Part shown: piece after piece, positions 20,582-31,153 of the stretch | Position numbering within the stretch: the first letter of the stretch is position 1 | How the letters are laid out: each line of letters begins with the position of its first letter | Assembly (NCBI GenBank): GCA_030323885.1 | Contig: CM059186.1 | Location: forward strand, 154,847,064-154,911,063 | From: Branchipolynoe longqiensis | Taxonomy: Eukaryota > Annelida > Polychaeta > Phyllodocida > Polynoidae | Length of the DNA stretch: 64,000 nucleotides | Direction of reading: 5' to 3' | The notes under the pieces: model-generated | Seen by the model: the letters and a program-made list of their open reading frames with translations, nothing else | Database searches by the model: none | Told to the model about the DNA's origin: nothing | Position numbers and translations under genes: made by a program

Positions 20582-21246
20582 AGGCCTGTCACACTACGAT
20601 GTAACGAGCCAACGTAACCTGACATAGGTGATGTTTCGTCATTACGTTGAGGTACGTCTGGTTATGTCATGGTTACGTTAGGCAGATGTCGATTTACGTC
20701 GAGATACGTTGAGTTACGTCGAGCTACGTCGAGGTTTTCAACATGTTGAAAACTTTTGACATACGACAACGTTAGACAATGTAAGGATTTTATGTTCGCC
20801 GCACATTATGTACGCGTTAGGCGAACGTCAATGACGTTAGACGTATGTTAGTCAACCGCTGCTCACGACATTGCACTACGTTGACGTCCTTCAAAGGCAG
20901 TGGGAATGTACAGTCCACGTAATGACAATGTATGGATAATGTATGCCTAATGTACGTCCAACATACGTTTAGCATTTCGCCACCGTATCATGACGTATGT
21001 AACGTAACATAATGTAACGCAACGTAGTTCTGGCAATCGGATAACGTATATAATGTACCGTGAGCGTAATTACGTTGTCCTCTCTCGTTGAACGATGTTA
21101 TCACTATGCTTTACCGACGTTATGCTCACGTCAACTACGCAGCATTGACGTCCCGAATTTGCATATTACGCTGAGAAGTTTGATGTATTTAATTTATTTT
21201 CACCATGTCCCTATGCTGACGCCTTACGTCGTAGCGTGACAGGGCC
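20582..21246. mobile_element. PIF/Harbinger-like MITE (GGCCCTGTCACAC family), copy 1
   Basis: Ends AGGCCTGTCACACTACGATG and CGTCGTAGCGTGACAGGGCC are inverted. The 665-bp interior is rich in ACGTA/TACGT motifs on both strands. Flanks are TAAT and ATTA. No coding capacity. Confidence 0.85.
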
Positions 21247-21640
21247 ATTACAGTGAGAACCCAAACCCCATGTTGTAGGGCATTTAACAGCAAAACTATG
21301 TATTTGGTATGGCCACTCCTAAATAAACTATTTTGAGAGAACTTTTTCTGACAAATTCAATGGTCCAAACCTCACCTTTATATCTCTATTCATTCAAAGG
21401 TAATAACTAATATACCAAATCGTGTCCTAAATCTAAGATTATTAATTTTTATGGAAATTGATAACCACTGATAATGGGAAGATCTCACTGATACTAGGTG
21501 ATAGAAAGTGGTCAAGTGGCCTCATTTTATAGTAGTCTAAATCTGGTAATAAATACTTTATAGCTCTTAAAATACCAAAGTTACCTGTACAAAGTATATA
21601 TTTTCAGAATCCTTATCAACTCTACCTTTGAATGGAATCA
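21247..21640. other. Unassigned sequence
   Basis: AT-rich and non-repetitive within this window. Nothing recognised. Confidence 0.5.
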
Positions 21641-21648
21641 TCTAAATG

Positions 21649-21735
21649 CAAGATGGCGGACATCAATTCAAGATGGCCGCCAGAAAGTGACGTTGATTGG
21701 TCGGCGTCAGCTCCAGCTGTTGTTCAAGCGCTTCT
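21649..21735 (+). promoter_or_regulatory. YY1-like pair plus CCAAT box
   Basis: CAAGATGGCGG (21649-21659) and TCAAGATGGCCGCC (21668-21681) fit the YY1 core AAGATGGCGGC. ATTGG at 21696-21700 is an inverted CCAAT. The first YY1-like site contains an ATG that opens a 43-codon frame to TGA at 21782 (MADINSRWPPESDVDW and onward). It could be a 5' exon or simply part of a dispersed repeat. Confidence 0.2.
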
Positions 21736-21989
21736 AGCGCGGTGTGTTAATCTGCTGCCTTTACTATATACACACACAGTGTGAAGTGGGTGGGTGGGCT
21801 CACAATCTACTTAACCACCCACCCCAACCAACCACACTAACGGTAACACGCGCATAATGCGTTTATATGCACACTACATTACACTGGGCCGCTTTGAATG
21901 CAGTTACGAGGTGTAACCGAGAACATCAATGTGGAATCAAGGATCAGCACCCCACTACTCACAAACCACATAAAATATTAAATATTAAT

Positions 21990-22130
21990 TCACCCTATAT
22001 ATATATATAGCTAGATAGCGATATATACATAATATATGTATATATACAGCTATTATATATATATAGCAAAGCAATACCGCAGTATATATATATATCTATA
22101 TATATTTATAAATATTTACTCCACTATATA
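21990..22130. repeat. (TA)n-rich cluster
   Basis: Several short (TA)n runs separated by unique bases. Confidence 0.85.
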
Positions 22131-22335
22131 TGAAGAGTTCAGGTGCAAATCCTCGTAAATGGCAATCAAAAACATTAATTAATATAACTGATTTTTACCT
22201 AAGGGTAATTTTAATTTCCACTAATTCCACCTTTCTTGTGGTGAAATGATTATGGAGCAATGAACAAACAAATAAAAATATTTAAAAAAGGTAACTTTTT
22301 GAAAGTTTGATTTCATGTGTATGTATATATATACA
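22131..22335. other. Unassigned AT-rich sequence
   Basis: Nothing recognised. Confidence 0.5.
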
Positions 22336-22339
22336 CACA

Positions 22340-22656
22340 TGTGGTCTTCTCTGTGGCAGAGTGGGTAGAGTGTCTGATGTTTTTCTAGGTCGGACTCCTA
22401 ATCTGAAGGTTGGTGGTTCCATTCCCCTTACCCCCACCTCTGCCAATTTGGATTTCTACCTCTGTGTATAATGTACAGTGTCATCAAAGGCCAGTTGCTC
22501 TCATACCATATCTATGTGATGTGGGAGGTTAACAATCCCTTGGGTTGGTAAAAGTCTAGGCTCGGCTTTCTATCAACAAACTGTCTACTGGTGAAAACAA
22601 GTCTATTCAGACTTATCCATGATAGGCAGTATACATCTTCAAGAAAGAAAAAAATA
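22340..22656 (+). mobile_element. Third tRNA-like SINE family, full copy
   Basis: The head GGCAGAGTGGGTAGAGTGTC (A-box-like) and GGTGGTTCCATTCCCC (B-box-like) are followed by a body with GCCAATTTGGATTTCTACC, AACAATCCCTTGGGTTGG and AGACTTATCCATGATAGGC, and an A-rich tail. The body recurs at 47529-47742. It shares no sequence with the main SINE. Confidence 0.8.
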
Positions 22657-23267
22657 TATATATATAATTTTTACAGTATTGGTCAGGTATTCAAATCGGT
22701 ATCAATGTGCACATGTGGTTCTTTTCTACATCTACCGTCCCTTTTATTTATATTTGGTTAATAGAGTAGGCCTACTTATGTTTTGTCGTAGGCGACACGG
22801 GATACCCACTGCCTTTTTAGGGGGAGAATGGCTATTTGAAAGGTTTCGGGCTGGGAGCGGAGGGGAGGGGGCGTGTGTGCGCGTATGTGTGGGTGTTGGG
22901 GGGTGTGGCAATTACCAGGGAATAGGTGAAGCCCTTTATGGAGGTTGGGCGATAAAAGGGAAGACAAAGCCGGCGGCGAGTTGACGGAGGGAGAGTGGAC
23001 CTTGCGCATGCTCCGTTGGGACGCAAGGTGGAGCTGAAGCCTTGTAGTTAATGTGTTCTCCACCTGAAGCGCTGTATTGCTGCTTAGAACTACCCGAAAC
23101 CCATTAACCCCCCCCAGCCACACACACACACATCCCCACACACACACCACCGCACACAATTATAGCTCCTACGCATATACACCACCATAAGGCCATCCCA
23201 TAATACCACACCCCCACATCACTCCCACAACTCATCCTACATTCCCACACTCTTGAAGTCGGTGTGG
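22657..23267. other. Unassigned sequence with GC-rich centre
   Basis: A G-rich segment at 22840-22990 and a CA-rich run at 23105-23150. No family or gene recognised. Confidence 0.5.
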
Positions 23268-23442
23268 ATAGGGCAATGTATCAAGATAATGGGGACTGAG
23301 TGGGAAATCAGGTCATGGTGCAACACTATAAAGTGGGGCAACACTGTAAAGTTACCATGGGTCCACATTGTCACAAGTCGGTACTCATCCTGATTTGACC
23401 ATATGTGTTGCCAGGACGCAAAACCCCAAGACACAAGCTACA
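23268..23442 (+). mobile_element. SINE 3' half, degenerate
   Basis: GATAATGGGGACTGAGTGGG, an internally repeated GGGGCAACACT.TAAAG, GTCACAAGTCGGTACTCATC, and CCAGGACGCAAAACCCC at the end. Confidence 0.8.
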
Positions 23443-23465
23443 TACAGCATGAAGCCATGCCCAGG

Positions 23466-23636
23466 ATTGGTTTGTTGGGGTTTGCGTCTTAGCAACATTT
23501 ATGATAATGAGAGGGTGGATTCCGATATCCCAATCAGTCACATTATCCTGACAAGTGACACGGAGCAAACCAGTCCCTCCTCTATCCTAGTAGTGCCGAA
23601 CACAAGACGAGGTAGTGACTGGCAAGTGTTCTGTTC
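23466..23636 (-). mobile_element. SINE fragment, degenerate, internally deleted
   Basis: GTCTTAGCAACATTTATGAT, ATCCCAATCAGTCACATTAT and GTAGTGCCGAACACAAG match the minus SINE. About 80 bp of the body is missing. Confidence 0.75.
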
Positions 23637-23667
23637 ACAAGCTTCTGGTTTTGAGAGAATGGAGTTT

Positions 23668-23968
23668 TGCTTGTTGGAGTTTTACATCCTGGCAACATCT
23701 AAGGTCATATCAGGATGGGTACCGACTTTATAGTGCTGCCCCACTGGGAGACCAGACCACCAGCACCATGACCTGAAATCCCACTCAGTCACATTATTCT
23801 GACACCGAGCCAACTAGTCCTTGCCCTATCCTAACAATGCCGAGCGCCAGGCTAGGAAGTGACAAGTATCAATTGTGTGTGTCATTGGTTTGATTCAGCT
23901 GGGAATTGAACTCCCGACCTTCTGCACGGGAGGGCTGCGTTCTACCGATTCGTCCACCGTGTCCGGTA
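23668..23968 (-). mobile_element. SINE, type B head
   Basis: From TTGGAGTTTTACATCCTGGC to CTACCGATTCGTCCACCGTG. A 30-bp internal deletion joins GGGTACCGAC directly to TTTATAGTGC. Confidence 0.9.
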
Positions 23969-23975
23969 GGTTTTG

Positions 23976-23981
<6 letters not shown>

Positions 23982-24010
<29 letters not shown>
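23982..24010. repeat. (TA)n microsatellite
   Basis: An AT run abutting the MITE at 24011. Confidence 0.95.
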
Positions 24011-24015
<5 letters not shown>

Positions 24016-24268
24016 CCTGTCTCAAAAGGTGAGAACTCTTCTTTTTTTGTCCATAGTAACAATTGACACAAAACAGCACAGAAACGGTTACACTGAAAAC
24101 ACAAGGACATTTGCTTCAAATCAATATGTATTCTATTGGGATTATGAAACACCATATAAAAAAACAAATCAGTTTATCCTGAGCAAATGCATAAGCAGAT
24201 AGTATGTTGACCGTTACAATGGACAAAGCTTTGTCCCGTATTGCTTAGCACCTTTTGAGACAGTCCAT
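24011..24268. mobile_element. MITE with GAGCCTGTCTCAAAAGG inverted ends, copy 2
   Basis: Inverted termini ATGAGCCTGTCTCAAAAGGT and CACCTTTTGAGACAGTCCAT. The interior (ACACAAAACAGCACAGAAAC) is the reverse of copy 1 at 14871-15108. Confidence 0.88.
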
Positions 24269-24785
24269 ATATATTCCCAGTATATATACATATACTCCAT
24301 ATATATTCCCAGTATCACTACATATATTATAAACATAGACACTCAATTCAAAGTCTTTACTTGTCATTCTGAGGGGGCGGCCATAAAACAAACGGTACAT
24401 ATACAGCAATAAACAGGATGCCTACATCTGTTATCGCAAATAGCTACATACATTTAATTCACGATTTAAACACGCCACCCCACGGTGCCCATATAGTATG
24501 TAGATGTTAATCCGCTGTCCGATCAACAAAATGACACCAACTGGCGATAAAACAACTGACATTACCACTACCACCCTAAAACACACATTCACCTATCTAC
24601 ACACATACACACACGACAGACAAAGACAGACGGGACTACAATACCCCCGCCATCGTTTATTCTCCGCTTGGGGGCGCCACAATCTCTCCACACCGGCCGG
24701 CGTGAGAATCCCCCCCCCCCCCCACCACCACCACCAGATACACCTCCACTCCGCCTGGGTGTGTTTTACTATTAATCCCATTTCA
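24269..24785. other. Unassigned sequence
   Basis: Mixed composition. A CCATATATATTCCCAGTAT-type segment is duplicated at 24266-24316, and a 13-C/(CCA)n run lies at 24710-24735. No gene recognised. Confidence 0.5.
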
Positions 24786-24799
24786 ACGTCATCGTTAAT

Positions 24800-24986
24800 T
24801 AGAAGGAAGAAGGAAGAAGGAAGAGGAGGAGGAATGGGGAGGAGTGGTGGGGGATGAGGAGGAAGAGGAAGAGCAGGAGGAGGAAGAGCAGGAGGAGGAA
24901 GAGCAGATAGAGCAGGAAGAGCAGGAAGAGCAGGAAGAGAAGGAAGAGCAGGAAGAGCAGGAAGAGCAGGAAGAGCAGGAAGAGGG
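24800..24986. repeat. GGAAGAGCA purine minisatellite
   Basis: 9-12-bp units GAAGAGCAGGAG. The Glu/Gln-rich open frame over it is a repeat artefact. Confidence 0.9.
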
Positions 24987-25021
24987 TGGCCTCAAACAAA
25001 AGCAGTGGCCAGGTTTACTAT

Positions 25022-25494
25022 TCAATTTAATTCAATGCTTTATTTCAGACTCTGCATTATGGCAGTTACATAAATTGGTCTATAGTAGGTACATATAAAA
25101 AAGAAATGTGAATAACATACAAGTAATAGTATGAACATTACAAATAGTACAATACTAACCATTATAAAAATGCTGGTCTAGAAAGAGTATTTTCCACCAA
25201 CGCCTCCATATGGCAGAGGTAATTCTGAGATCACTCTCTTCTATTTTCCCAAGTCCCTGTATTATAGCATTTTCTCACATGTCAAATTTAAAAATAAATT
25301 TAAATATTAGATTCCTGATAACAGCCTGGAAGGCTGGCACAGCAATATTGGTAATTAGCTGAATAGCACTGGGATACCTAGGTAGATGGAGTAATAACCT
25401 CATGATGTCATTATATGCTAAATTCAGTTTTCTAATGCTATACATTCTATAGTTCCACTAAATCTGGGCAGTATACAAGGGAGTACAGAAAGTC
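25022..25494 (-). pseudogene. Non-LTR retrotransposon (LINE) RT C-terminal remnant
   Basis: Conceptual minus-strand translation from about 25494 reads TFCTPLYTAQI, a stop, WNYRMYS, then KLNLAYNDIMRLLLHLPRYP, FQAVIRNLIF, a stop, ENAII, SDLRITSAIWRRWW. This is the conserved region after the reverse transcriptase domain of LINEs (CTPLYTAxLW and LKxAYNDxMRxLLxxPR pattern, family knowledge). Stops show it is dead. The 5' side is lost where the inverted-repeat element at 25498 begins, and the 3' end lies near 25020. Confidence 0.75.
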
Positions 25495-25497
25495 TTA

Positions 25498-26488
25498 ATA
25501 GACCCCTTTCAATGTTTATAAACATTGGGTATGCACGCGCACCTCGGCTGCAGAACCAAGACACACTGCCATGGAGTTTGCCGATATGTGCAATGCAAAA
25601 CATCAGTTTTATTCAAAATTAATTGAAATGCAGAGGCCTAACCTTATAAATTTAATATGATCTGGTTGTTAAACATGTTATCTCTTTGTGTTCCAAGCAG
25701 CTTGTTTCTAAGTGGTATGGCTTTATAGATATTTCACTTTTTCTGTAGGAAGATAATTCAAGATTGCTCACAGCCATTGACAATGCACTGAGTTTGCCGA
25801 TATGCGCAGTGCAAAACGTCAATTTTATTCAATATTAATAGAAATGCAGAACCCTAACCATATAAATTTAATATAATCTTTTCGTTGAATATGTTTTCTG
25901 TATGTGTGCCAAGGAGTTTGTTTCTAGGTGGTGTAGTTTGAGAGATATTTAACTTTTTCAGTATGAAGATTGCTCACGGCCATTGACAATGTACTGAGTT
26001 AGGCGATAGGCGCAGTGCAAAACGTCAATTTTATTCAAAATTAATAGAAATGCAGAACCCTAACCTTATAAATTTAATATAATCTGGTTGTTAAACATGT
26101 TATCTCTTTGTGTGCCATGTAGTTTGTTTCTAAGTTGTGTGGTTTTCGAGCTATTTCAATTTTTCTGTATGAAAATTGCTCACAGCCATTGACAATGCAT
26201 TGAGTTTGCCGATACGCACACTGTAAAACGTCAGTTTTTTAAAAAATGAATAGAAATGCAGAACCCTAACCATATAGATTTAATATAATCTGGTTGGTGA
26301 ACATTTGATCTGTTTGTGTGCCAAGCGGTTTGTTTCTAAGTTGTGTGGTTTGAGAGATATTTCATTTTTCCTGCATGAAGATTGTTCACTGCCATTGAAT
26401 TTGCAGTATGACCGTTTGTTATCCTGCAGCCAAGCTGTGCGTGCACTGACCTAATTTTGTATGCTGACATCATATGAAATAGGTCTAT
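25498..26488. mobile_element. 1-kb inverted-repeat element with tandem 207-bp core, copy 2
   Basis: The ends ATAGACCCCTTTCA and TGAAATAGGTCTAT are inverted. Inner pairs TGCACGCGCACCTCGGCTGC and GCAGCCAAGCTGTGCGTGCA are also inverted. The core has four tandem units starting at 25570, 25775, 25981 and 26187, and a partial at 26393, with 205-206-bp spacing. The core matches 13773-14614, but the outer termini do not match those of copy 1. Confidence 0.83.
25570..26392. repeat. 207-bp tandem repeat, four units, second array
   Basis: Same monomer as 13773-14614 (GAGTTTGCCGATATGYGCA, TTTATTCAAAATTAATAGAA, GATTGCTCACAGCCATTGAC). Confidence 0.93.
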
Positions 26489-26522
26489 ACTACAAATACA
26501 CACCTGTAATGAGTTTGCTTAA

Positions 26523-26869
26523 AGCTGCATAGTCCGACGAAGCATCAAATTTTCAAAACCAAAACAAGTATCTCAATCTGATTCTACATATCCAACTTAA
26601 ATAGTTGTGCACTTGTTAAACATTTGTCACCACATAGAAGGGAATACTGAGGCAATTTAATAGAACCCATTACAGCAGAAAGCTATGGTGTTAGAGTTTT
26701 GGCAAGCTTGCCAAAACTAATTTTGCTTGTTTGCACTTCAAATATCTCAAAAGTTAGCTATTTAAAATAAAAGTTACTTCAAGTGAAAGTAGGGTAGATT
26801 ATAATGATCACCCTGATATGTTTCTCTCAGAAAATGACAGAAACTCAAAACCCACCGGACTATGCAACT
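26523..26869. mobile_element. Complete TTAA-flanked MITE (reference copy)
   Basis: A 347-bp element with inverted ends AGCTGCATAGTCCGACG and CGGACTATGCAACT. TTAA lies directly outside both ends (26519-26522 and 26870-26873), as with piggyBac-type target duplication, although the terminal bases are not the usual piggyBac CCC. The interior has a palindromic TTGGCAAGCTTGCCAA. No coding capacity. About 15 full or partial copies occur in the window. Confidence 0.88.
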
Positions 26870-26876
26870 TTAACTG

Positions 26877-27355
26877 TAATTTGTAAATCAAACAAATCTT
26901 GTTTGAATTTGTTGTGTATGTTAAAATAACATTCTAGATGCGTGTTTAATTTCCATATTAACATGAATGATTTTAACGTAGTGCTCAATTTGCATCAGAG
27001 CAAAATCAAACATCAAAATAGTTTTCTTTCCGTTTCAACTCATACGCACAACATGTAAACATTTAAACTTCATGCATTCTGCTATTATTTGGAATGCTTG
27101 CTGTGATTACTTGGAAGGTTTTCACTTTTGGTCTGCACGTGACACTTTAGTACCCTATTTTAATAATTATTTGCAAGGTGTATGAACAAAACCCCACAGA
27201 TCTGTTCTAACTAAATACAGACCAATCTCGACCTGTGTTTATGGCGCGCGGCGGCCTGCCCCCCCCGCCCCACCTACCTGTGTTCTATTTTTAGATCCGC
27301 CGGTCGGTGACTAGAGTAGTCTTCCGGCCTCTGATCTCGCGCCTCTGGTCTCTTT
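26877..27355. other. Unassigned sequence
   Basis: AT-rich up to 27230, then GC-rich. A pyrimidine tract ending TGTTCTATTTTTAG at about 27294 resembles a splice acceptor, but the following frame runs into a SINE. Confidence 0.5.
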
Positions 27356-27356
27356 G

Positions 27357-27700
27357 TTTTTGTTTTGTTTGTTGTTGTTTTACGTCCTAGCAACATCTAA
27401 GGTCATATTAGGACGGGTACCGACTTGTGACAGTGCACACTCATGGCGACTTTATAGTGCTGTCCCACTGGGAAACCTGGCCGCCGGCACCATGACCTGG
27501 TATCCCACTCAGTCACATTATCCTGACACTGAGCACACCAGTCCTTGCCCTATCCTAATAATGCCGAGCACCTGGCTAGGAAGCGACAAGTATCAATTTT
27601 AAAGTCATTGGTTTGACTCGACCGGGACTCGAACCCACGACCCCACGATCTACCAGCACGGGAGACGGACGCTCTAACTCATTCGGCCATCCCGTCTGGT
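27357..27700 (-). mobile_element. Full-length SINE, type A
   Basis: Tail TTGTTTGTTGTTG, body complete, head GGACGCTCTAACTCATTCGG plus CCATCCCGTCTGGTC. One of the least-diverged copies. Confidence 0.95.
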
Positions 27701-27960
27701 CCCACCAGAGGGCCGCCGCCGGTTCACTCGCCGATTGATTTAGGTTGCCGATAAGCGGGCGGTGTGGGGCTCTTTTATTTAAGGAGCCCGCAGCTGCAGC
27801 GGCGATGATATCGGGCGTGATTTAGGGTCTGCGCGCGGCCTTACCGCGTTTGTGCGCGACTTTGATGGTTGAGGAATGCAGATGGCACTGGGCGATAACA
27901 GGGGAGGTAAGAGGAGAGGCGACGCACGCTCAATGACTGTCACTCCCCTCCGTCTCTCCC
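27701..27960. other. GC-rich unassigned sequence
   Basis: Contains a hairpin GGGCTC (11-nt loop TTTTATTTAAG) GAGCCC at about 27767-27789 and several CpGs. A promoter role is possible but unsupported. Confidence 0.3.
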
Positions 27961-28001
27961 TCAGTCCCCAGGTATGCTATCGGGCTGGTATCAGGCTTGT
28001 T

Positions 28002-28002
<1 letters not shown>

Positions 28003-28036
<34 letters not shown>
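28003..28036. repeat. (TA)n microsatellite
   Basis: A pure AT run. Confidence 0.95.
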
Positions 28037-28040
<4 letters not shown>

Positions 28041-28079
28041 ATCATTACAAATATAAAAAATTTGTATTTTAACTATGTA

Positions 28080-28420
28080 TAGTATCTATGTAGATCTATG
28101 TATATGTGTGCATATCTGTGTATATCTATGTATATCGATGTATATCGATGTATATCGATGTATATCGATGTATATCGATGTATATCGATGTAAGTCGATG
28201 TATGTCGATGTATGTCGATGTGTATAGTATGTATATATATATGTATATCTATGTACATATATGTATATCTATATCTATATGTATATCTATGTATATCTAT
28301 GTGTATATATCTATGTATATGTATTTCTATATGTATTTCTATGTATTTCTATGTATTTCTATGTATTTCTATGTATTTCTATGTATTTCTATGTATTTCT
28401 ATGTATGCATGTATATTGAC
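28080..28420. repeat. 10-bp phased minisatellites (TGTATATCGA; TGTATTTCTA)
   Basis: About ten TATATCGATG units, then ATGTATATCT units, then about eight TATTTCTATG units, each 10 bp. The Tyr/Ile/Met frames are artefacts of the repeat. Confidence 0.93.
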
Positions 28421-28509
28421 CTCTCTATACATGTATATATCAATATATGCATATTTCAATATAATAATTATGCCTATTATATGTGCATATTTATATATGC
28501 ATATAATTA

Positions 28510-28636
28510 ATGCATTTATGCAAGTGACCAAATCAGAGCAAGAGATTCCAGTGCAGAAGGCCGGGAGTTCGATTCCTTGCAGAGTCAAACGAATAATACT
28601 TGTCTCTACCTAGCCTGGCACTTGACATTACTGGGA
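28510..28636 (+). mobile_element. SINE 5' fragment
   Basis: AGTGCAGAAGGCCGGGAGTT, CGATTCCTTGCAGAGTCAAA and CTACCTAGCCTGGCACTTGA match a type B head and the start of the body. The rest is replaced by the TA-rich array. Confidence 0.75.
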
Positions 28637-29095
28637 TATATACATATATACATATATACATATATACATATATACATATATACATATATACATAATATAC
28701 ATATATACATATATACATATATACGTATATACATATATACGTATATACATATATACGTATATAGGTATATATGTGTATATACATATATACATATATACAT
28801 ATATACATATATACATATATACATATATACATATGCACATATATACATATATACGTATATACGTATATACATATATACGCATATACGTATATACGTATAT
28901 ACGTATATACGTGTATATAGGTATATACATATATACATATATACATATATACATATACACATATACACATATACACATATATACATATGCACATATATAC
29001 ATATGCACATATGCACATATGCACATATGCACATACACACATACACACATACACATATATATACATATATATACACATATATATACATATATATA
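28637..29095. repeat. ATATACATAT 10-bp array
   Basis: About 450 bp of ATATACATAT/ATATACGTAT/ATGCACATAT 10-bp units. Confidence 0.95.
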
Positions 29096-29275
29096 TTCGT
29101 CATGGCTTCAGTTGATGAATGGGATATAAATTTTCAAATGGCAATTTAAAAGAAATTGAAGAAAAAAAAGACTTCCACAAAAATCACGAGAGGAAGGGGC
29201 GGGAATCAACACTACCACTCAAATAGAAACAAGAACAGATCCCTAAACACACAGAGACCTCAGCAGTGCAGTGCC

Positions 29276-30103
29276 CTGGGCCCATATGGATGGAGCGGTG
29301 TTAGCGAGCCAAACCGCGGTTAGGGTGGGATTTCTGGTTTAGCGCCGAGCATGGAGCAGTGTTAGGCCAACACCGCGAGTTTAAAGTCGGAGATTCTAAC
29401 ACCAGCCCATAGCAGGTTTACAGCAGGTTTACAGCAGTGTTAGGTTAGGGCCAAATCTATTCAATGCTATCATATTTAACAGAAGTACATACTCAAAAAG
29501 TGAAATTTGATCAAATTAACCCTAAAATCGAAGCGATATTAACGCCGACACCGCATCGGCGGCGATATTAATATTGTCGAATCGACGAATGTAAACTAAA
29601 CAAATCATCGACGACGTCATCGCCGTGAACAGGCTCACACAGTAACAAGGGTTGCTGCTTCCCGGTGTGTGGAGAAGGCAACCGCCGCATCAGCGGCAAT
29701 ATATTAGGCCCAAATCTATTAAATGCTATCATATTTAGCTGAATTACATACGCAATAAGTGAAATTTCATGAAATTAACCACAAAATCAAACCGATATTA
29801 ACGCCGCCGCTAAATAGGCGGCGATATTAATATTGCCGAATCGACAAATGCAAACAAAACAAATTGCAGCCGCCGCCGCCAAATCGCCAGTGATATTGTG
29901 CAATACTGTTGCTCGCCGGCAACAGGATCAGAGAGATTTCAATAATGTATAAATTAATTCACATAGCTAACACAAACTGTTTAGGCCACCATGCATATGG
30001 CGTGACATACTTCGCGACGCCCCTGATAACCGGTGATACCTCCCCGGTGTTAGAGTGTTAACACCACACGCCGCTAACACCGTTCCATGCATGTGGCCCC
30101 AGT
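29276..30103. mobile_element. 830-bp inverted-repeat element with internal direct repeat
   Basis: Left end CTGGGCCCATATGGATGGAG then CGGTGTTAGCG. Right end CGCTAACACCG then TTCCATGCATGTGGCCCCAG. The interior has a direct repeat of about 170 bp at 29453-29625 and 29707-29870 (ATCTATTCAATGCTATCATA, GCGATATTAACGCCG, GGCGGCGATATTAATATTG). A related sequence occurs at 54378-54720. Target duplication is unclear. Confidence 0.7.
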
Positions 30104-30118
30104 TTGTGTGTAATGGAG

Positions 30119-30147
30119 GAGTGGTGGTGGTGGTGGTGGTGGTGGGG
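30119..30147. repeat. (GGT)n trinucleotide run
   Basis: GGTGGTGGTGG repeat. Confidence 0.9.
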
Positions 30148-30204
30148 TTCACGACTATGGAGGAAGCATGTGGCCTGGTGCAGGAAACAGTCAGTGCAGG
30201 ATTG

Positions 30205-30542
30205 GTTGGTTGGAGTTTTACGTCCTGGCAACATCTAAGGTCATGTCAGGACAGGTACCGACTTCTGATAGTGCACACTCATGGTGACTTTATGGTGCTG
30301 CCCACTGGGAGCCAAACCCCCAGCACCATGACTGGCTATCCAACACAGTCGAATTATCCTGACACTGAGCCAACCAATCCTTGCTATATCCTAATAATGC
30401 CGAGAGCCTGGCTAGGAAGGAACACATATTAATTTTTAAGACATCGGTTTGACTCGACCAGGGTTGGAACCCATAGGTTCGAATCCAACGATCTACCAAC
30501 ATGGATGACGGATGCTCAAATCATTCGGCCATCCGGCCTAGT
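30205..30542 (-). mobile_element. Full-length SINE, type A
   Basis: From TTGGTTGGTTGGAGTTTTAC to ATTCGGCCATCCGGCCTAGTC. The body is intact. Confidence 0.93.
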
Positions 30543-30699
30543 CAGTGAGTGCAGCGCCACCTCCAGCATGCTTTACAGTGCTGCCGACTGGTTTAGCCGT
30601 GTGCGTTGTGGGTGCGTGCACCAGTGGAATGCGTCTCATTATCAGTATCTCCAATTGCCTTCACTCCAGACTTCACTCCACTCAATGCAAGCCTCTAGC

Positions 30700-30897
30700 C
30701 TTTCACCCACCCACCCACCCACCCACCCTCCCAACGCGCAAACACCCTCACCACCAACCCCACACGCTCACCTCCCCCCCCCCCCACCTACACCAACCAC
30801 CCACATACACACACCCTCACCGACATACCTGCAACCACCACCCACAGTCACCCATACCGTCACCCACACGGTCACCCACCCACCCCCACCCCCAAAG
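30700..30897. repeat. C/A-rich (CCCACCA) region
   Basis: CCCACCCACCCACC runs and ACACACACCCTCACC, with GTCACCCAYACSGTCACCC repeats. Confidence 0.8.
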
Positions 30898-30898
30898 C

Positions 30899-31060
30899 CA
30901 AACGGGATGGCCGAATGAGTTGAGTGCACACTTCCCATTTTGGTAGGTCGCAGCATTTTGAACCCCCAGTTTTGAACTCTGGCCGAGTCAAACAAATGAC
31001 GTAAAAATGTATACTTGTCGATACCAAGTCTGGTGTTTGGCATAACTAGGATAGGGCAAG
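30899..31060 (+). mobile_element. SINE type A 5' fragment
   Basis: AACGGGATGGCCGAATGAGT through GAGTCAAACAAATGACG to AACTAGGATAGGGCAAG. It ends early in the body. Confidence 0.88.
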
Positions 31061-31153
31061 CCACATTGGAATGAGGAAGACCAACTGTACGTGATTAAAA
31101 TTGCATTACCTATATTTGATCCTAGATATATCATTTGGATACTGATGCACTTA

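Noticed and set aside
24800..25098. Glu/Gln-rich 84-codon frame
   Set aside because: Encoded by a purine minisatellite and then running into antisense LINE sequence.
27240..27360. Splice-acceptor-like tract TGTTCTATTTTTAG with an open frame
   Set aside because: The frame enters a SINE after about 55 bp and no continuation was found after the SINE.
28106..29149. Tyr/Ile/Met-rich frames up to 190 codons on both strands
   Set aside because: 10-bp repeats without stops give three-frame openness by construction.
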